Part shown: in pieces, positions 22,470-33,600 of the stretch | Numbering within the stretch: the first letter of the stretch is position 1 | How the letters are laid out: every line of letters begins with the position of its first letter | Source of the DNA: Epiperipatus broadwayi | Lineage: Eukaryota > Onychophora > Udeonychophora > Euonychophora > Peripatidae | Reading direction: 5' to 3' | Length of the DNA stretch: 64,000 nucleotides | Assembly: GCA_028023455.1 (NCBI GenBank) | Contig: JAQFVV010012405.1 | Location: 1,507,677 to 1,571,676, forward strand | Program-made: the position numbers and the translations under genes | Notes under the pieces: generated by a model | Seen by the model: the letters and a program-made list of their open reading frames with translations, nothing else | What the model was told of the DNA's origin: nothing | Database searches by the model: none

Positions 22470-24285
22470 TTTTATGGTTGACTGATGATGACTCGACTAA
22501 AATGATATCTTCTTGATGCTCATTACTTACTGTTTCTAATTACAAATTATTTTATATTTATATGCAAGGGTGCTTAGTATAAGGCATTATATTAAACAGA
22601 TATGCATAAAAAGCCTATGATTTTATGAAGGAAAAAGATTTGGTGATAGTTTCTTTCGTTTTTTTTGGATATACCATAACAGTACTAGTGTAAAAGATGA
22701 TTTTCTTAAACTTTTTTTATTTTTGAATAAGTTACTATTTGATGAGACTCAAGAGTAAAAGGTTTTTTGTATCAATTCTTAAGTAATTTATGTCAAACTT
22801 AGTCTGCCATGTTTGTACATAAACATCACATGACATCCTGAGCAGCTACTAGTTTGATTATTTTTTAATTCTGAAGTCACATCTATTGATTTGCATTCTT
22901 TCTGAATGGCTCAATTTTAATTTTAAATATAATATTTTAAAAATTCAGAAAAACTATGTTAACAAATATATATATATATATATTACCAAAAATTATTATT
23001 AACTTTCTATTAAAAAGAGTTTTAAAAATTCCATTTTAATAACATGGTACAAAAATTCATTTGTATATAATGACCTGTGCACATTAGCAGGTGGGAGGGG
23101 TAGAATATTTTGTAATTATTTTAAAATTAAAAAAGTTGATCTGAGAAGTATTTAGCAATAATACAGTGATGAGAACAAAACATTAGTAGACAAATTACAA
23201 TTAGGCATGATTTAACACAACCTCCAAACACCCAGAAATCAATGCTGGCATTTCTCCACAATCCTAAAAATCAAAATGTAAATTTTGAGCAAAATTATCG
23301 AACCCTGAATCTTAAAATGAAGCCTTTGTTTTCAGAATTTTGGGAGAAGCACAGATTTTTATAAATTAAAAAAAAACATTGTTTATATACACTTGACTTT
23401 TAAATAATTATAAAGCTTTACACTAGAAGTCATAATTATTTAAATATTATCATTCGTTCACTTTCCTATGTTATTTCATATCCAAGAGATAAAAATCTTG
23501 AGTTGAAATTCATCTCCCTCACTTCTCTTGAATGCAAATGCAATTCTCTTAAAACAATGAAAACATGACTTGAAATAAAGAAACTGTACTTTTTAAATGT
23601 GCATCATTCAATTGGTATTTATTGTTAAAAACTTATTTTATTAAAATAACTGGTACTTATTTCCTATTTTTGAAAATATCAATTTTGTTTAATAAGTTCA
23701 AATAATTTCCTTAACACGTTCTTATTACTCAAACATTGAATTCCTATATGATATGGGGAAGGGATCACTATTCTTCATTGATTTCTTTCTTTAAGAACAG
23801 ATTTGCATTGGTTTTAGAACCAGCCTATCAAATAAAATAAATTGAATGTAAGTCCAGAATTAACAGCAAGAGATTTTACCAAAAAATATTTAAAAAACAA
23901 ATTGATTTGGGAATTATTCACTTTAATTACTGCTTATTTTGAATATTTTCCCTTTCTATTTGCCTTTAAGTTTATTTATTGCATTCATCATATTCAAAAA
24001 TAGTTCAAATAACTATAAATTACTGTATCACATGATTGGTTTCTTTCTTATTGTTTATCATAATTACTTTTATAACAGCAATATGCTATATTTATTGGTA
24101 AATTATTAGGTATTGTGTTTTTAATGTTTCTGTTATCATGTATGTAAAAAATTTAAGCATGACATCCATTTACATATTTATGAAGTTAAATTAATGTCTA
24201 TATTCCCTCAAATAAGCATTATTTCAGATTCTCAAAATAGAATTGGTTTAAAATGAGTAACTTTTTATGAAGTTCTGTTAATATA
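22470..24285. other. No supported gene
   Basis: AT-rich, with a short TA repeat near 22967-22983. No structure noticed. Confidence 0.5.
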
Positions 24286-24760
24286 TAGGGTATATGAGCA
24301 TAGACTTTCACACAACCCACTACTCTCCACTCCATCTCATAACACTGATGCACTTGAACACATATATGTCGAAAATATAAATAATTACCAATATATGTAT
24401 TTCATGCTAAATCAGCAATCACCAGTTGGTCCAGGTTATCATCTCCACACATATATGCAATAAGTGCTCAGATATCTTCAACCATCCATCCAATTGAAAA
24501 TATGATGAAAGAACATTCAAATGCCACCTTGAGGCTGAGATTCTTGTCACACCCATGTTGATCTAAAGTCAATCTGATTCCTCATGTACAGGACATAATC
24601 CATTTAATACATATACAAGAGATGGGCAGACATCTCTACTATGTATGTAATAACTGAAATATAGGCTTATTATATACCTATATCTATATATGTAGTATAT
24701 AGGGTATATGAGCACAGACTTTAACATGACCCACCACTCTCCACTCCATGTTCTGTTAAA
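24286..24760 (-). mobile_element. Family A retroelement, second tandem locus
   Basis: TATATGAGCA-AGACTTT, followed by CACTCTCCACTCCAT, occurs at 24291 and again at 24705, a 414-bp head-to-tail period. The second unit is truncated after about 55 bp. The interior matches the 17.9-kb locus, including ACCATCCAT and CATGTTGA blocks. One decayed hammerhead lies inside. Confidence 0.6.
24375..24440 (-). ncRNA. Decayed family A hammerhead
   Basis: On the minus strand: ACCAA, then CTGGTGA (core U7 changed to G, allowed at that position; 24425-24419), then TTGCT/AGCAT. That stem has lost its G-C closing pair. GAAA, ATACATAT and TTGGT follow. Stem I pairing is kept. The T-T closure of stem II makes activity unlikely. 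Confidence 0.45.
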
Positions 24761-24764
24761 TAAA

Positions 24765-26390
24765 TTTAATGATTAGTTTCTTGTCAGGTTATATCCTATT
24801 TGAGCATAAGAAGTGATAGAGATTCAATTTGGGGACTTTAACCACATGTAGAATTTATTCCATATCAAAAATGAAAGAAAAGACAAAATATATGTTTAAA
24901 TATTTTATTTATATTCATTGTTCTTTGTTCAATATAAGTGACTATCTTCTCTATTAATGTTTTTATTTAATCATTTTATGAAAGAATGTAATTGCAATTA
25001 GGCTAAAAAGTTAGTTTTGATTTTGTATTTATGTAGCCTTCAGTTTGTGTTTAATTTGTATGAAAAAATATTTTCTGTAATAAATAACATTAAAAGTTGG
25101 TATATATATTTTTAAAAAAATGAAATAATTTTAAAATTTATTAAGTATTTAATTTAAATTGATGAAATAAAAATAATAATATATCTGATCATCCACTTTG
25201 CATTATTTTAATCCTTAAACAATGTTTGTACATTTAAAAATTAAATATAATTTAATTTTATTAATAAAAATATTGGAAATAAATGAAAATTTATTTGAAA
25301 TATAAAAATAAATTTTCAAATTAAAACTTACTTTCTGACAAAAATAACATAACAATTTTCCAGTACATTGTATCAGAAGCAAATGACTTCATGATTTTCC
25401 TACTTTCCTGATGTACAAAAATGAAAAACAAAATTTTATTTGAAAAATAAACAAATTGTTAATCAGGGGGGAAACAAATTGAATAAGTGATTATTACTAA
25501 AGTATAATTAGTTAACAACAGAGCCAGAATGAACAAAATGGAAAAGGCAATAGCAATCTAGATAACATCTGGAATAACCATGAAAAAGTGGTAATAAGTT
25601 TTGCATTTGTATGGAGAAGCCATTGACTAAGATCTCATAGGATTGAAATACTTATGCTTTTATTAAGCAAATAATTGTTTTGTGTATTGGGTGTATATTT
25701 GTATAACTCTATTTGACTTACTGCTACACTCTGTTGCTTTTGTTGTTGTTTTTTCTGTTGTATTCTAAGGTCTATATTGTTTGATTTTAGGTGGGACTTT
25801 GCTTACTCACTGAATATCAAATTTTACTGCTTGGGCTAATATTTTCTATTATCCTTTTTGCTAAATTAGGTAATGGTCATTAGTCTTACACCTTTAGTTA
25901 TGCCAAATCCCAACTTCTAGCAGCATAATTTTAAAAATAATACAATCTTGAGTGATTGTTTTTTTCTAATACATTATAGAAAATATTTTTTTTTGTTTGG
26001 TCTATATATTAAATTAAATTTAGAAATTGTATCTTGTATTTAATATCTTTCTTATTGCCCTTATATCAGGATTATATTACAGCATTATTTCTAACTTTAA
26101 ATTATATTAAATAATTGCAGTGCACTGTATGACTTTCTATAGCAATACAATGGCAACCTCTAGAGCCCATGATGCATGAAATGTGGTCCAGTTCTGACAC
26201 TTTTAGAGCACAAAGTTATTAATAAACTATTCCATTTTTTAATAATCATAATTTTATGACAAAATTGTCAGTTTCACATTGATTTGTTAATTCCATTAGA
26301 ATGTTATTAATTTGAATTTAAGACAAGGTTAGATATCATATTGAAAGCTTTTAAATAAAATAATCAAATGGTTCTTAAAATATTTCAGCA
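24765..26390. other. No supported gene
   Basis: AT-rich; nothing assignable. Confidence 0.5.
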
Positions 26391-26466
26391 CTTGAAGTGA
26401 CAAGGCTATGATTCACAGATCTTAACTTCAGAGTTTGCCATTTACCTACTGTGCCAAACTATGCCT
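26391..26466 (-). mobile_element. tRNA-like SINE head or tRNA pseudogene
   Basis: The minus strand reads GGCATAGTTTGGCACAGTAG; its TGGCACAGTAGG fits the pol III A-box consensus. A degenerate B-box (TGTGAATCATAGCC) lies downstream, then CTTGTCACTTCAAG. It differs from the 116-bp tRNA-derived family, so it is a second tRNA-derived lineage. No target duplication was found. Confidence 0.4.
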
Positions 26467-26742
26467 TTTTAATTTATATATCCAATCATTACAAATATGC
26501 CATTTAAATGCAAAATATAAAGTGGCTAATATTTTATAAGAATAATTGTCCAATTTATAGATAAAAAGAATGTGATATTAATAGAGTGGTTAAAAAATCT
26601 AAATACTTTAGAATTGTTATATCTTAGCTCCTAATTTCCTAATAAGAATATCTCTAAATTTCCAGGAATAAAAACAAATAATATTTCAAAATGTCAATGG
26701 AGGACACAATAAACAGTGACTCAAAATAGCTATAAATATAAT

Positions 26743-26973
26743 ATTAAACAGGCAAAACTCTCCATACAGTAGTGCCACCCTGTGCCAACCAGAGTAATCA
26801 ATGGATGCCAGAAGGCTTGTGCATAAAATCCACATCTAGTGCCTACTCATCCAATATCCCCAGACTAGTTTCTGGCTTGTGGCCTTCATCAGTGAGGAGG
26901 CTTGGATCTGAGAGCACTGCACCTAGATCTTAATAACAGTTATGTGCTAGCATAAGAGATGGTGATCGTGTGA
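26743..26973 (-). mobile_element. Family B retroposon, copy B1 (best preserved)
   Basis: Bounded by a perfect 12-bp direct repeat, TATAAATATAAT (26731-26742 and 26974-26985). On the minus strand it runs ATCACACGATCACCATCTCT, then an AGCACATAA block, the hammerhead-like fold, ATCCATTGATTACTCTGG, and GAGAGTTTTGCCTGTTTAAT. There is no poly-A tail, no TIR with target TA and no ORF. The duplication indicates retroposition. Relatives lie at 32.8, 42.1, 47.5, 60.0, 60.7 and 61.1 kb. Confidence 0.75.
26839..26917 (-). ncRNA. Hammerhead-like motif of family B
   Basis: Minus strand: outer stem GTGC/GCAC, then ATCCAA/TTGGAT, then TCCTCA/TGGGGA (6 bp with one G-T) form a long interrupted stem I. The core CTGATGA (26892-26886) is followed by A-GGC-CACAA-GCC-A and GAAA, then the short palindrome ACTAGT as stem III, then C and the start of stem I, i.e. 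a GUC cleavage triplet. All invariant core bases fit except that the first stem II pair is A-A instead of G-C. That mismatch is kept or conservatively varied in other copies. Confidence 0.55.
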
Positions 26974-26989
26974 TATAAATATAATAATT

Positions 26990-27630
26990 ATTTATATTAC
27001 ATAAATATATATATACAATACACATTCTAATTTTAAAGTAAAACATAGCAGTTAATTTCTGATTAGTATTATTTTTCATACTATTCAAAGTCTAATAATT
27101 AATAGTACCTATGATAATAAATAACTTTATATTACTTCAAGTTCTTTCTTTAACCTTGTAGCCCTTAAAGCTTTTTTAAATAATGAGCTATGTAAATATA
27201 AAAAAAAAAAAAGAATTCATACATAAAATTTAATTTAATTACAGGTTAAACAAATAGGATTAGCATCTTCATATTCATGGACCAAATTTGTTTTGCTGCA
27301 TTTATGAAATAATCTAGTAATTTTAGAATGTTGAAATTTAAAAATTATAATCTCAATTTAAATTCTCTTTTAATTAATAATTTTTCTTGCGAAATTACTT
27401 TTCTCTTTCTTTTATTTTTTTCAATGTTTTTTTTTTTTTTATAAAAGTACAAACTATACAAAATAGTAAGGGGAAAAAGCATTAATCCAATATATATGAG
27501 AAGAATTTATCAAATAGTGATTGTAATAATACTATATTTAAATAATTGTTTTTTTTTTAAAAAAAAAAAAAGAAAAGAGGGTGTATATTCACATAAACAT
27601 TAAATTAAATAAAGCTCAATGTATATGTAA
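26990..27630. other. No supported gene
   Basis: AT-rich with poly-A/T runs at 27200, 27425 and 27550-27575. Confidence 0.5.
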
Positions 27631-27633
27631 ACA

Positions 27634-27745
27634 AAGGGAGTAAATCCTCCTCCCTCAGGGTATGAATCAAAAGCCCTCTACATGTTAAGTAAAGGATCAA
27701 GAATAGAATGAATCCATCTATTCTTAGAGCCTTGATGTTTATAAA
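27634..27745. repeat. Fold-back element F, copy 2 (one arm)
   Basis: ACAAAGGGAGTAAATCCTCC, then CAGGGTATGAATCAAAAGCC and CTCTACATGTTAAG match the left arm of the 17518 element. The right arm is not seen. Confidence 0.6.
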
Positions 27746-27932
27746 AAACATTGTTAGTAGAGTGAAATTAATTTCAGCCAAATGAAATGTGACATTTAAT
27801 ATGTTTTAAATTAATAATCAATTATACAAGGTTGGAGACAGAATTTCTCTTTTAGCACATTGATTATAATAATTAAATAAGATTTAATATGTAAACATTA
27901 AATTAAACATAACTTAGTGAAATATGTAAATG

Positions 27933-28122
27933 AAGGGAGGAAATCATGCTCCTTCAGGCTATGAATTAAAAGCACTCTAAATGTTGAATAAAGGATCAAA
28001 AATAGATTATGCTTATAAACATCAGAACTCCAAGAATAGGTAGATTCATTCTATTCTTGATTCTTGATTCAACATTTAGAGTGCTTTTAATTCATAGTCT
28101 GAGGATGGATAATTTACTCCAT
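27933..28122. repeat. Fold-back element F, copy 3
   Basis: The left arm includes TTCAGGCTATGAATTAAAAG and CACTCTAAATGTTGAA. The right arm is the inverse, TTCAACATTTAGAGTGC followed by TTTTAATTCATAGTC. A smaller internal inverted pair, TTCTATTCTTG and the matching CAAGAATAGG, sits at the tip. Confidence 0.7.
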
Positions 28123-28195
28123 TTGTTTGTACACACACATGTGCATACTAGTTGTACTCATGACTTTTCTCATGTTATTAGATTAGAGGAATGTA

Positions 28196-28345
28196 ATGTA
28201 GTTGATAATTATATTTAAATAATGTTTACATGAAATAACACGAGATATCAACAGTGGGTAAAAACAACTTTTGTAATGCATTTTTATAAAAGTGTTGTAA
28301 GTCATTATTAACTGCTGTTAATAACCCATCTTAATACTATTTCTT
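28196..28345. repeat. Palindromic repeat P, copy 1
   Basis: ATCAACAGTGGGTAAAA at about 28246 is mirrored near 28310-28330. It is shared with copies near 33.5 and 37.0 kb, where ATCAACAGCAGGTAAAA is mirrored by TTTTTACCTGCTGTTGAT. Confidence 0.55.
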
Positions 28346-28489
28346 GTAAATATTCTATAAATACATTTTAATTCTTAGACCCATGGCTTTGCACATGTTA
28401 GTAAAATAATAATAAAAATAAAAGAATGTAATGCAATTGATTATATATATATATATATATATTGTCTATACTGAACTTAATATAATTAC

Positions 28490-29060
28490 AAGGGATTTGA
28501 ACAAAGAACTTTCAAGCTCCCTACAGCTATACATCCCATCTCATACAACCAATATACATGACCACATACATGTGAAAAAGATAAATAATCTCTACTATAC
28601 ATATTGCATGCTGAACTAGCACTCATCACTTTGTCCAGACCACCATTTCCTACACATATATACAAGCAGTGCTCAGTTTATATTAAGATAGCAAATCTTC
28701 AAACTTTAATGGACATGCTTCAATTTTCTCCACTCTCCAACTCTTCAGCCATCCATATCAATGAAAATCTGATGATGGAACACTCAAAGCCCTTGTTGAT
28801 GCTAATATTATTATCATACCCATACTGACTTTGTCAATCTGACTCCTCACATATAGGACCTAAATATGTCCATATAAATACACAGAAGAGGGATTGGGAA
28901 GAATACAGGCTGAATATGTAATATTCAATTATAACTATATTGGTTAAACTGAAAGGGTCTTAAAACAGACTTTCAAACTCTCTACAGCTATACACTTCGT
29001 CTCATACAACTGAGCACATAACCACATACATGTGAAAAATATAAATGATCTCCAATATTT
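28490..29060 (-). mobile_element. Family A retroelement, third tandem locus
   Basis: CTACAGCTATACA, then TCTCATACAAC and CCACATACATGTGAAAA occur at 28521 and again at 28982, a period of 461 bp. The second unit breaks off in a TA repeat near 29080. The interior keeps the CATCCATATCAATGAAAATC and GATGATGGAA blocks of the family. Its hammerhead core is mutated. Confidence 0.6.
28580..28645 (-). ncRNA. Decayed family A hammerhead
   Basis: Minus strand: GTGATGA in place of CTGATGA (28629-28623), stem II GTGCT/AGCAT, and GCAA in place of GAAA. Loss of the invariant C3 and of one GAAA base means it should be inactive. Confidence 0.45.
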
Positions 29061-29099
29061 GTGTGTGTATATATATATATATATAATGTATCCTTTACA

Positions 29100-31098
29100 A
29101 TTGGTACAGATAGGCTATGTAGGGTTGGATAAGTAGCTATATTAAAAAAATAATTTAAGTTATTTTCTAGCATATAATTTTGATGCTATAGATATCAGGT
29201 GTTCAAACTCAGTAGATAATAACTTATAAAGATATATTAGATAGTTTGAACTCATTTTGAGATGAATTAAATATAAAATGACACAATAAGTTGTTTAAAA
29301 GATAGTACTAATTATAATTTATTATATTTAAAAAGATACTACAGAGATAGAATAGCTTAATTATAGCAATAAATATTTTATATTGTAGGTTTAAAGTAAT
29401 TATTTTGTTTAAAATATTATTTAAAAGATAGTTAATTTAATATTAGTTTAGAATATGCTGAAAGTATCACATGGTTAGAAATGATTGTATGAATGGGTGA
29501 GCTTTCAAAAGTTAGGGGAAGAAAACTTTACTTTTAGCTTGTTAACAAAAGTTTGATACATAATAAAGTGTAGCAAATATTAAGTCTAGAGATAATATTA
29601 GAAAAGTTGTAATTAAAAATTATTATTTTATTTAGGTATAGTATTTTATTTTTAAATCAATTTTAGGTTATTAAAATATTAAAAACTGTTTTAACAAGGG
29701 TATTTAATTTTTAGATTCAACATTTAAGGTATAAAATATTTTGATAATATTTAATAATTGATGGCTCATAGTTTTAAAACTTAATTTTAAAAATATTGAT
29801 GTAGCAATATAAATGAGCAGATTTTTACAAGCAGTATTGACCAATGAAATCATTGGATTAAGACCAATATAAAAATAGAGGTTGATGCCACTCTAGACAG
29901 ATTTTTACAGATTTTTAGTGATTAAGACATTCAAATTAAGACAGTGATTTAAATTTTAAAGTAAAATTTAGTTTTGACATTTATAACTATATTTTTTTTA
30001 TATTGTGACTAGTAATTTCTTCTAAATTATTATTATTTTACTTAAAAGTGTTTTGAAAAATATAATTGGAATAACTATTTAAATAATGATTCACTAAAAC
30101 ATCAAATTTCCCTGTCAGACTATTCTTCTTGAAATTTAGCTATGATCTCAATAATTATATGGAACATGATAGTATCACTTAAATATTAGGACAATGAACA
30201 CCAAATGTCAAGGAATATACTACAACAAGATCAGAGATTTATGTAAGAAATTTGAAAATTTTTATAAATAGTATGGCTGGGTGAGGTAACATTTATTTGA
30301 AATAACTTTATCATATTACAATAAAACTAATTTATTAAAATTAATTAAGAGGAATTGAATATTTATTAAAAATCACTATTGCAGTATTAAACTTGAAGGA
30401 AAGAAAAGAAAGTTAAGACTCTGCTTTTAAGTTTAAAAACTGAATTTAAAATGTTTTATGGTATGATAGTATGACTGTTTATAATATAAGTGATAGTAAT
30501 AATTTACATTTAATTTGTCATTAAAGTAATCAAAATGGACTTATGTTTAAGAATAACATATTTAAAGACAAATTAAAGATGACCTTTAAATGTATTTCAT
30601 GCTTTTAAAAGGACTTACTATTGATCAAATCAATAAGTAAATTATATACTTTAAAAATGCTCTTATCTGAAAATAATGAGCTCTAATACATCCTTTTAAA
30701 ATATTGAAATTTTATCAGCTAATAAATGCTTGGGATGATATAGCTATCATTTACCTAAAAAAGAAAAATACCTAGTGAAAAGATACACATTTAAAAGGAT
30801 AAAAATTGTAAATATTTTAAAGAAAGAAATATTTATTTTAATTTATAAACTACATGTCTGCTGATAAATGTATTAAATAATTATATAATGTTTTCATTAA
30901 TATTTTTGACTGATGGTGAATGCAAATATTACTTATATTTATTGCAATATATCTGCTATATAAAATGGCTGAAATTACTGAGAGTATATTTTTACATAAA
31001 ATGGATCCTTGAATTATTATTTTACAAAGATATTACATGCCTGGATAAAATTTTCAGAAAGGACTTTATTTTTCAGAATAGTTAATATTCTTCTTGGA
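29100..31098. other. No supported gene
   Basis: Extremely AT-rich DNA; nothing assignable. Confidence 0.5.
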
Positions 31099-31315
<217 letters not shown>

Positions 31316-32426
31316 TGTACAAATGGCACCAAGATAGGAGTATGACTCTGCACAAAGCTTTCCACCCATAACTAGGCACAGGTGGAAGATTCCTGACAAG
31401 TGTTCAGCTTATGAGCAGGAGGAGAGAAAGAAAAATCTTTTCGTAACTTTAAAACTTTATCATTTTTTTATTAAGTCTAACATTAATATTTAGAATATTA
31501 CAATTTTTTTTTAAAAACTAACCTGTTGTTATTATATTTTAAATCTAATCATAAAATAGATTAACTTTATTATTATGTTAACATATAAAATTAAAGCAGG
31601 TATTCAGAAAATAATTTTCTGAACAAGGTAAATTACAATCGTAATTCTTGTTTTTTTTTAAATGTATGATCCAAGAACTGGATCACCATAAATGATTTTA
31701 ATAATGGTTGAGATCATTGGTAATCTCTTTTTATTATTTAAATTACACTTTGCTTAATAATTTTGTTTTTTAAAAATGAAATATCCTAATTAGCATTTTA
31801 AAGTAGTATTTCATATTGCTTGAATTTAATATTAAACCGTGGAATGAATCATTGATGGAAATTATCATCGTGTGTATTTTTTATAAAAGAATTATGCGGA
31901 TGAATGTTTTGAAAACATCCAAGGATATTTTAAATATTTATTTAATGTGAACACTTGAATATGTGTACATTATATAACATCATATGTTATTTTATGAATG
32001 TTATCTGTTGAAATATAGAAAAAAACCTAATATTGATCTCTAAATTATATAATAACAAATAAAATGACTTGATATATGAACAATCATTGCTTGCCAAAAC
32101 AATACTACTGGCAGTCACAATATAGGGAAAAAATCAAATAGTTTAATTGCTAGTAAGGTCATGTGATATTAGAACACTAGAGTAACAGGTTGAGCTGCAA
32201 TTCAGTTTCAAATTTGTCACTCTGCCATTATACTATATAGCGCAGAAGGAAAATATGGGCAATGAATAAAACAAATAATAAATGATGTAGAAGGAAACCA
32301 AGATAATTATTAGATAATTTATGTATATAAAAATATCATTAAATTCTTGCTTTAATTAAATAAATATATCAAGATTTATTTGATTTGAATTATTTTTGAT
32401 AATAGAGCATATTAGCAAGGATTCTA
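31316..32426. other. No supported gene
   Basis: The first 90 bp after the microsatellite are GC-richer (TTCCACCCATAACTAGGCAC) but carry no recognised signal. The rest is AT-rich. Confidence 0.4.
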
Positions 32427-32780
32427 ATCTATATTAATAAATAAACATGAAAGTTGGTTTGTTTGTTTGCATGCTTGTGACTTTATGATGCAACAATTAT
32501 TGCATCAAATTAGGTGAATCTTAAATGATTTTCCTTACTTTTTTTGATAAAATTTTACAGGCTGTAAATATTTGTTTTATGATATTTAATTGTTTTAAAA
32601 ATTTTGATAATTTGCAATATATAAAAAGAAGATAAATATAAGTAAATTAATACATAATCAGTAAAGCAAGTCATATATAGTGTGACATTGCTTTTTTTAA
32701 ATTGATACATGTTAAAAAATGAGGGCAGAAAAGGTGCAAAACCATCAAAACATCATATGATCACCATTTTATATGGTTAC
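32427..32780 (+). repeat. Dispersed repeat with Helitron-like 5' start
   Basis: Begins TCTATATTAATAAATAAACA followed by TGAAAGTTGGTTTGTTTG and GCATCAAATTAGGTGAATC, the look of many Helitron 5' ends. Related blocks recur at 33590-33930 and 34760-35130. No Rep/helicase coding and no target duplication, as expected for Helitrons; still a tentative class call. Confidence 0.35.
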
Positions 32781-32785
32781 ACATG

Positions 32786-33350
32786 CTGTTAATAAGAGTA
32801 CCAAACTCTCCATATAGTAGTGTTATCAAGTATAAGTCTTCATAGTCAATGGATGCAGGAAGGTTTGTGCATAAAATCTGTATCTAGTGTCTACTCATCC
32901 AGCATTCCCAGACTAGTTTTTAGCTTGTGGCTTTCATCAGTAAGGAGCCTTGGATTTGAGAGCACTGCATATAGAGCATAGGATCTAATGGAACTGTCCA
33001 TCAGCCATCTTTTACCTATTTGGTTAATTATAAGACTATTCTGTACATAGGATAATGGGGGCATGGTTTTTGAAAAATCTAAAACATCAAATTGTATAGA
33101 TTCTGAACTGAGTTCTGATCTATATGTCTATATAAGCAAATGAAATTGGGTTGGAAACATTATGGTCTTTTCATCTTGGGCTCCTAGCTTTATTGTTAAT
33201 CAAATAGTTAAAATATGGCTGCTGGAGTCTTGCACTAGACCCTAAGATTTAAGTACAGTGATCTCAGATTACACAAACCTTCCTGCATCCATTTATTATG
33301 AAGGCTTTTACTTGGTGGCACTACTGCATGGAGAGTTTGTACTCTTCTTA
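32786..33350. mobile_element. Family B element, copy B2, with long inverted ends
   Basis: The left end AGTACCAAACTCTCCATA is mirrored at the right end by the inverse, TATGGAGAGTTT in degenerate form (GCATGGAGAGTTTGTACTC). A decayed hammerhead-like core (CTGATGA on the minus strand near 32937; GAAA changed to AAAA) lies in the left part. Roughly 250 bp of other sequence separates the arms. Confidence 0.6.
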
Positions 33351-33419
33351 AAAAAAAGGGATTAGAAAATATGAATAGCATTTATATTTTAAACTAGTTG
33401 TATTTCCTCTTTCTCTTGA

Positions 33420-33600
33420 TTAGTAGAATAAAATAATGTAATATAATTGATAATTGAAATATATTTAAATAATATTTACATGAATAATAAATACATGAAA
33501 TATCAACAGCAGGTAAAATTGACTATTGTAATGCACTTTTATAAACAATGCTATAGGTCATTTTTACCTGCTGTTGATAATTAATGTAAATATCCATATT
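33420..33600. repeat. Palindromic repeat P, copy 2
   Basis: ATCAACAGCAGGTAAAATTGAC and its inverse, ending TTACCTGCTGTTGAT, enclose about 40 bp. Outer AT-rich arms include ATTTAAATAATATTTACATG. Confidence 0.7.

Noticed and set aside
17865-29060. CRISPR-like or satellite array
   Set aside because: The repeats are interspersed in a eukaryotic genome and occur as dimers, not regularly spaced short repeats with spacers.
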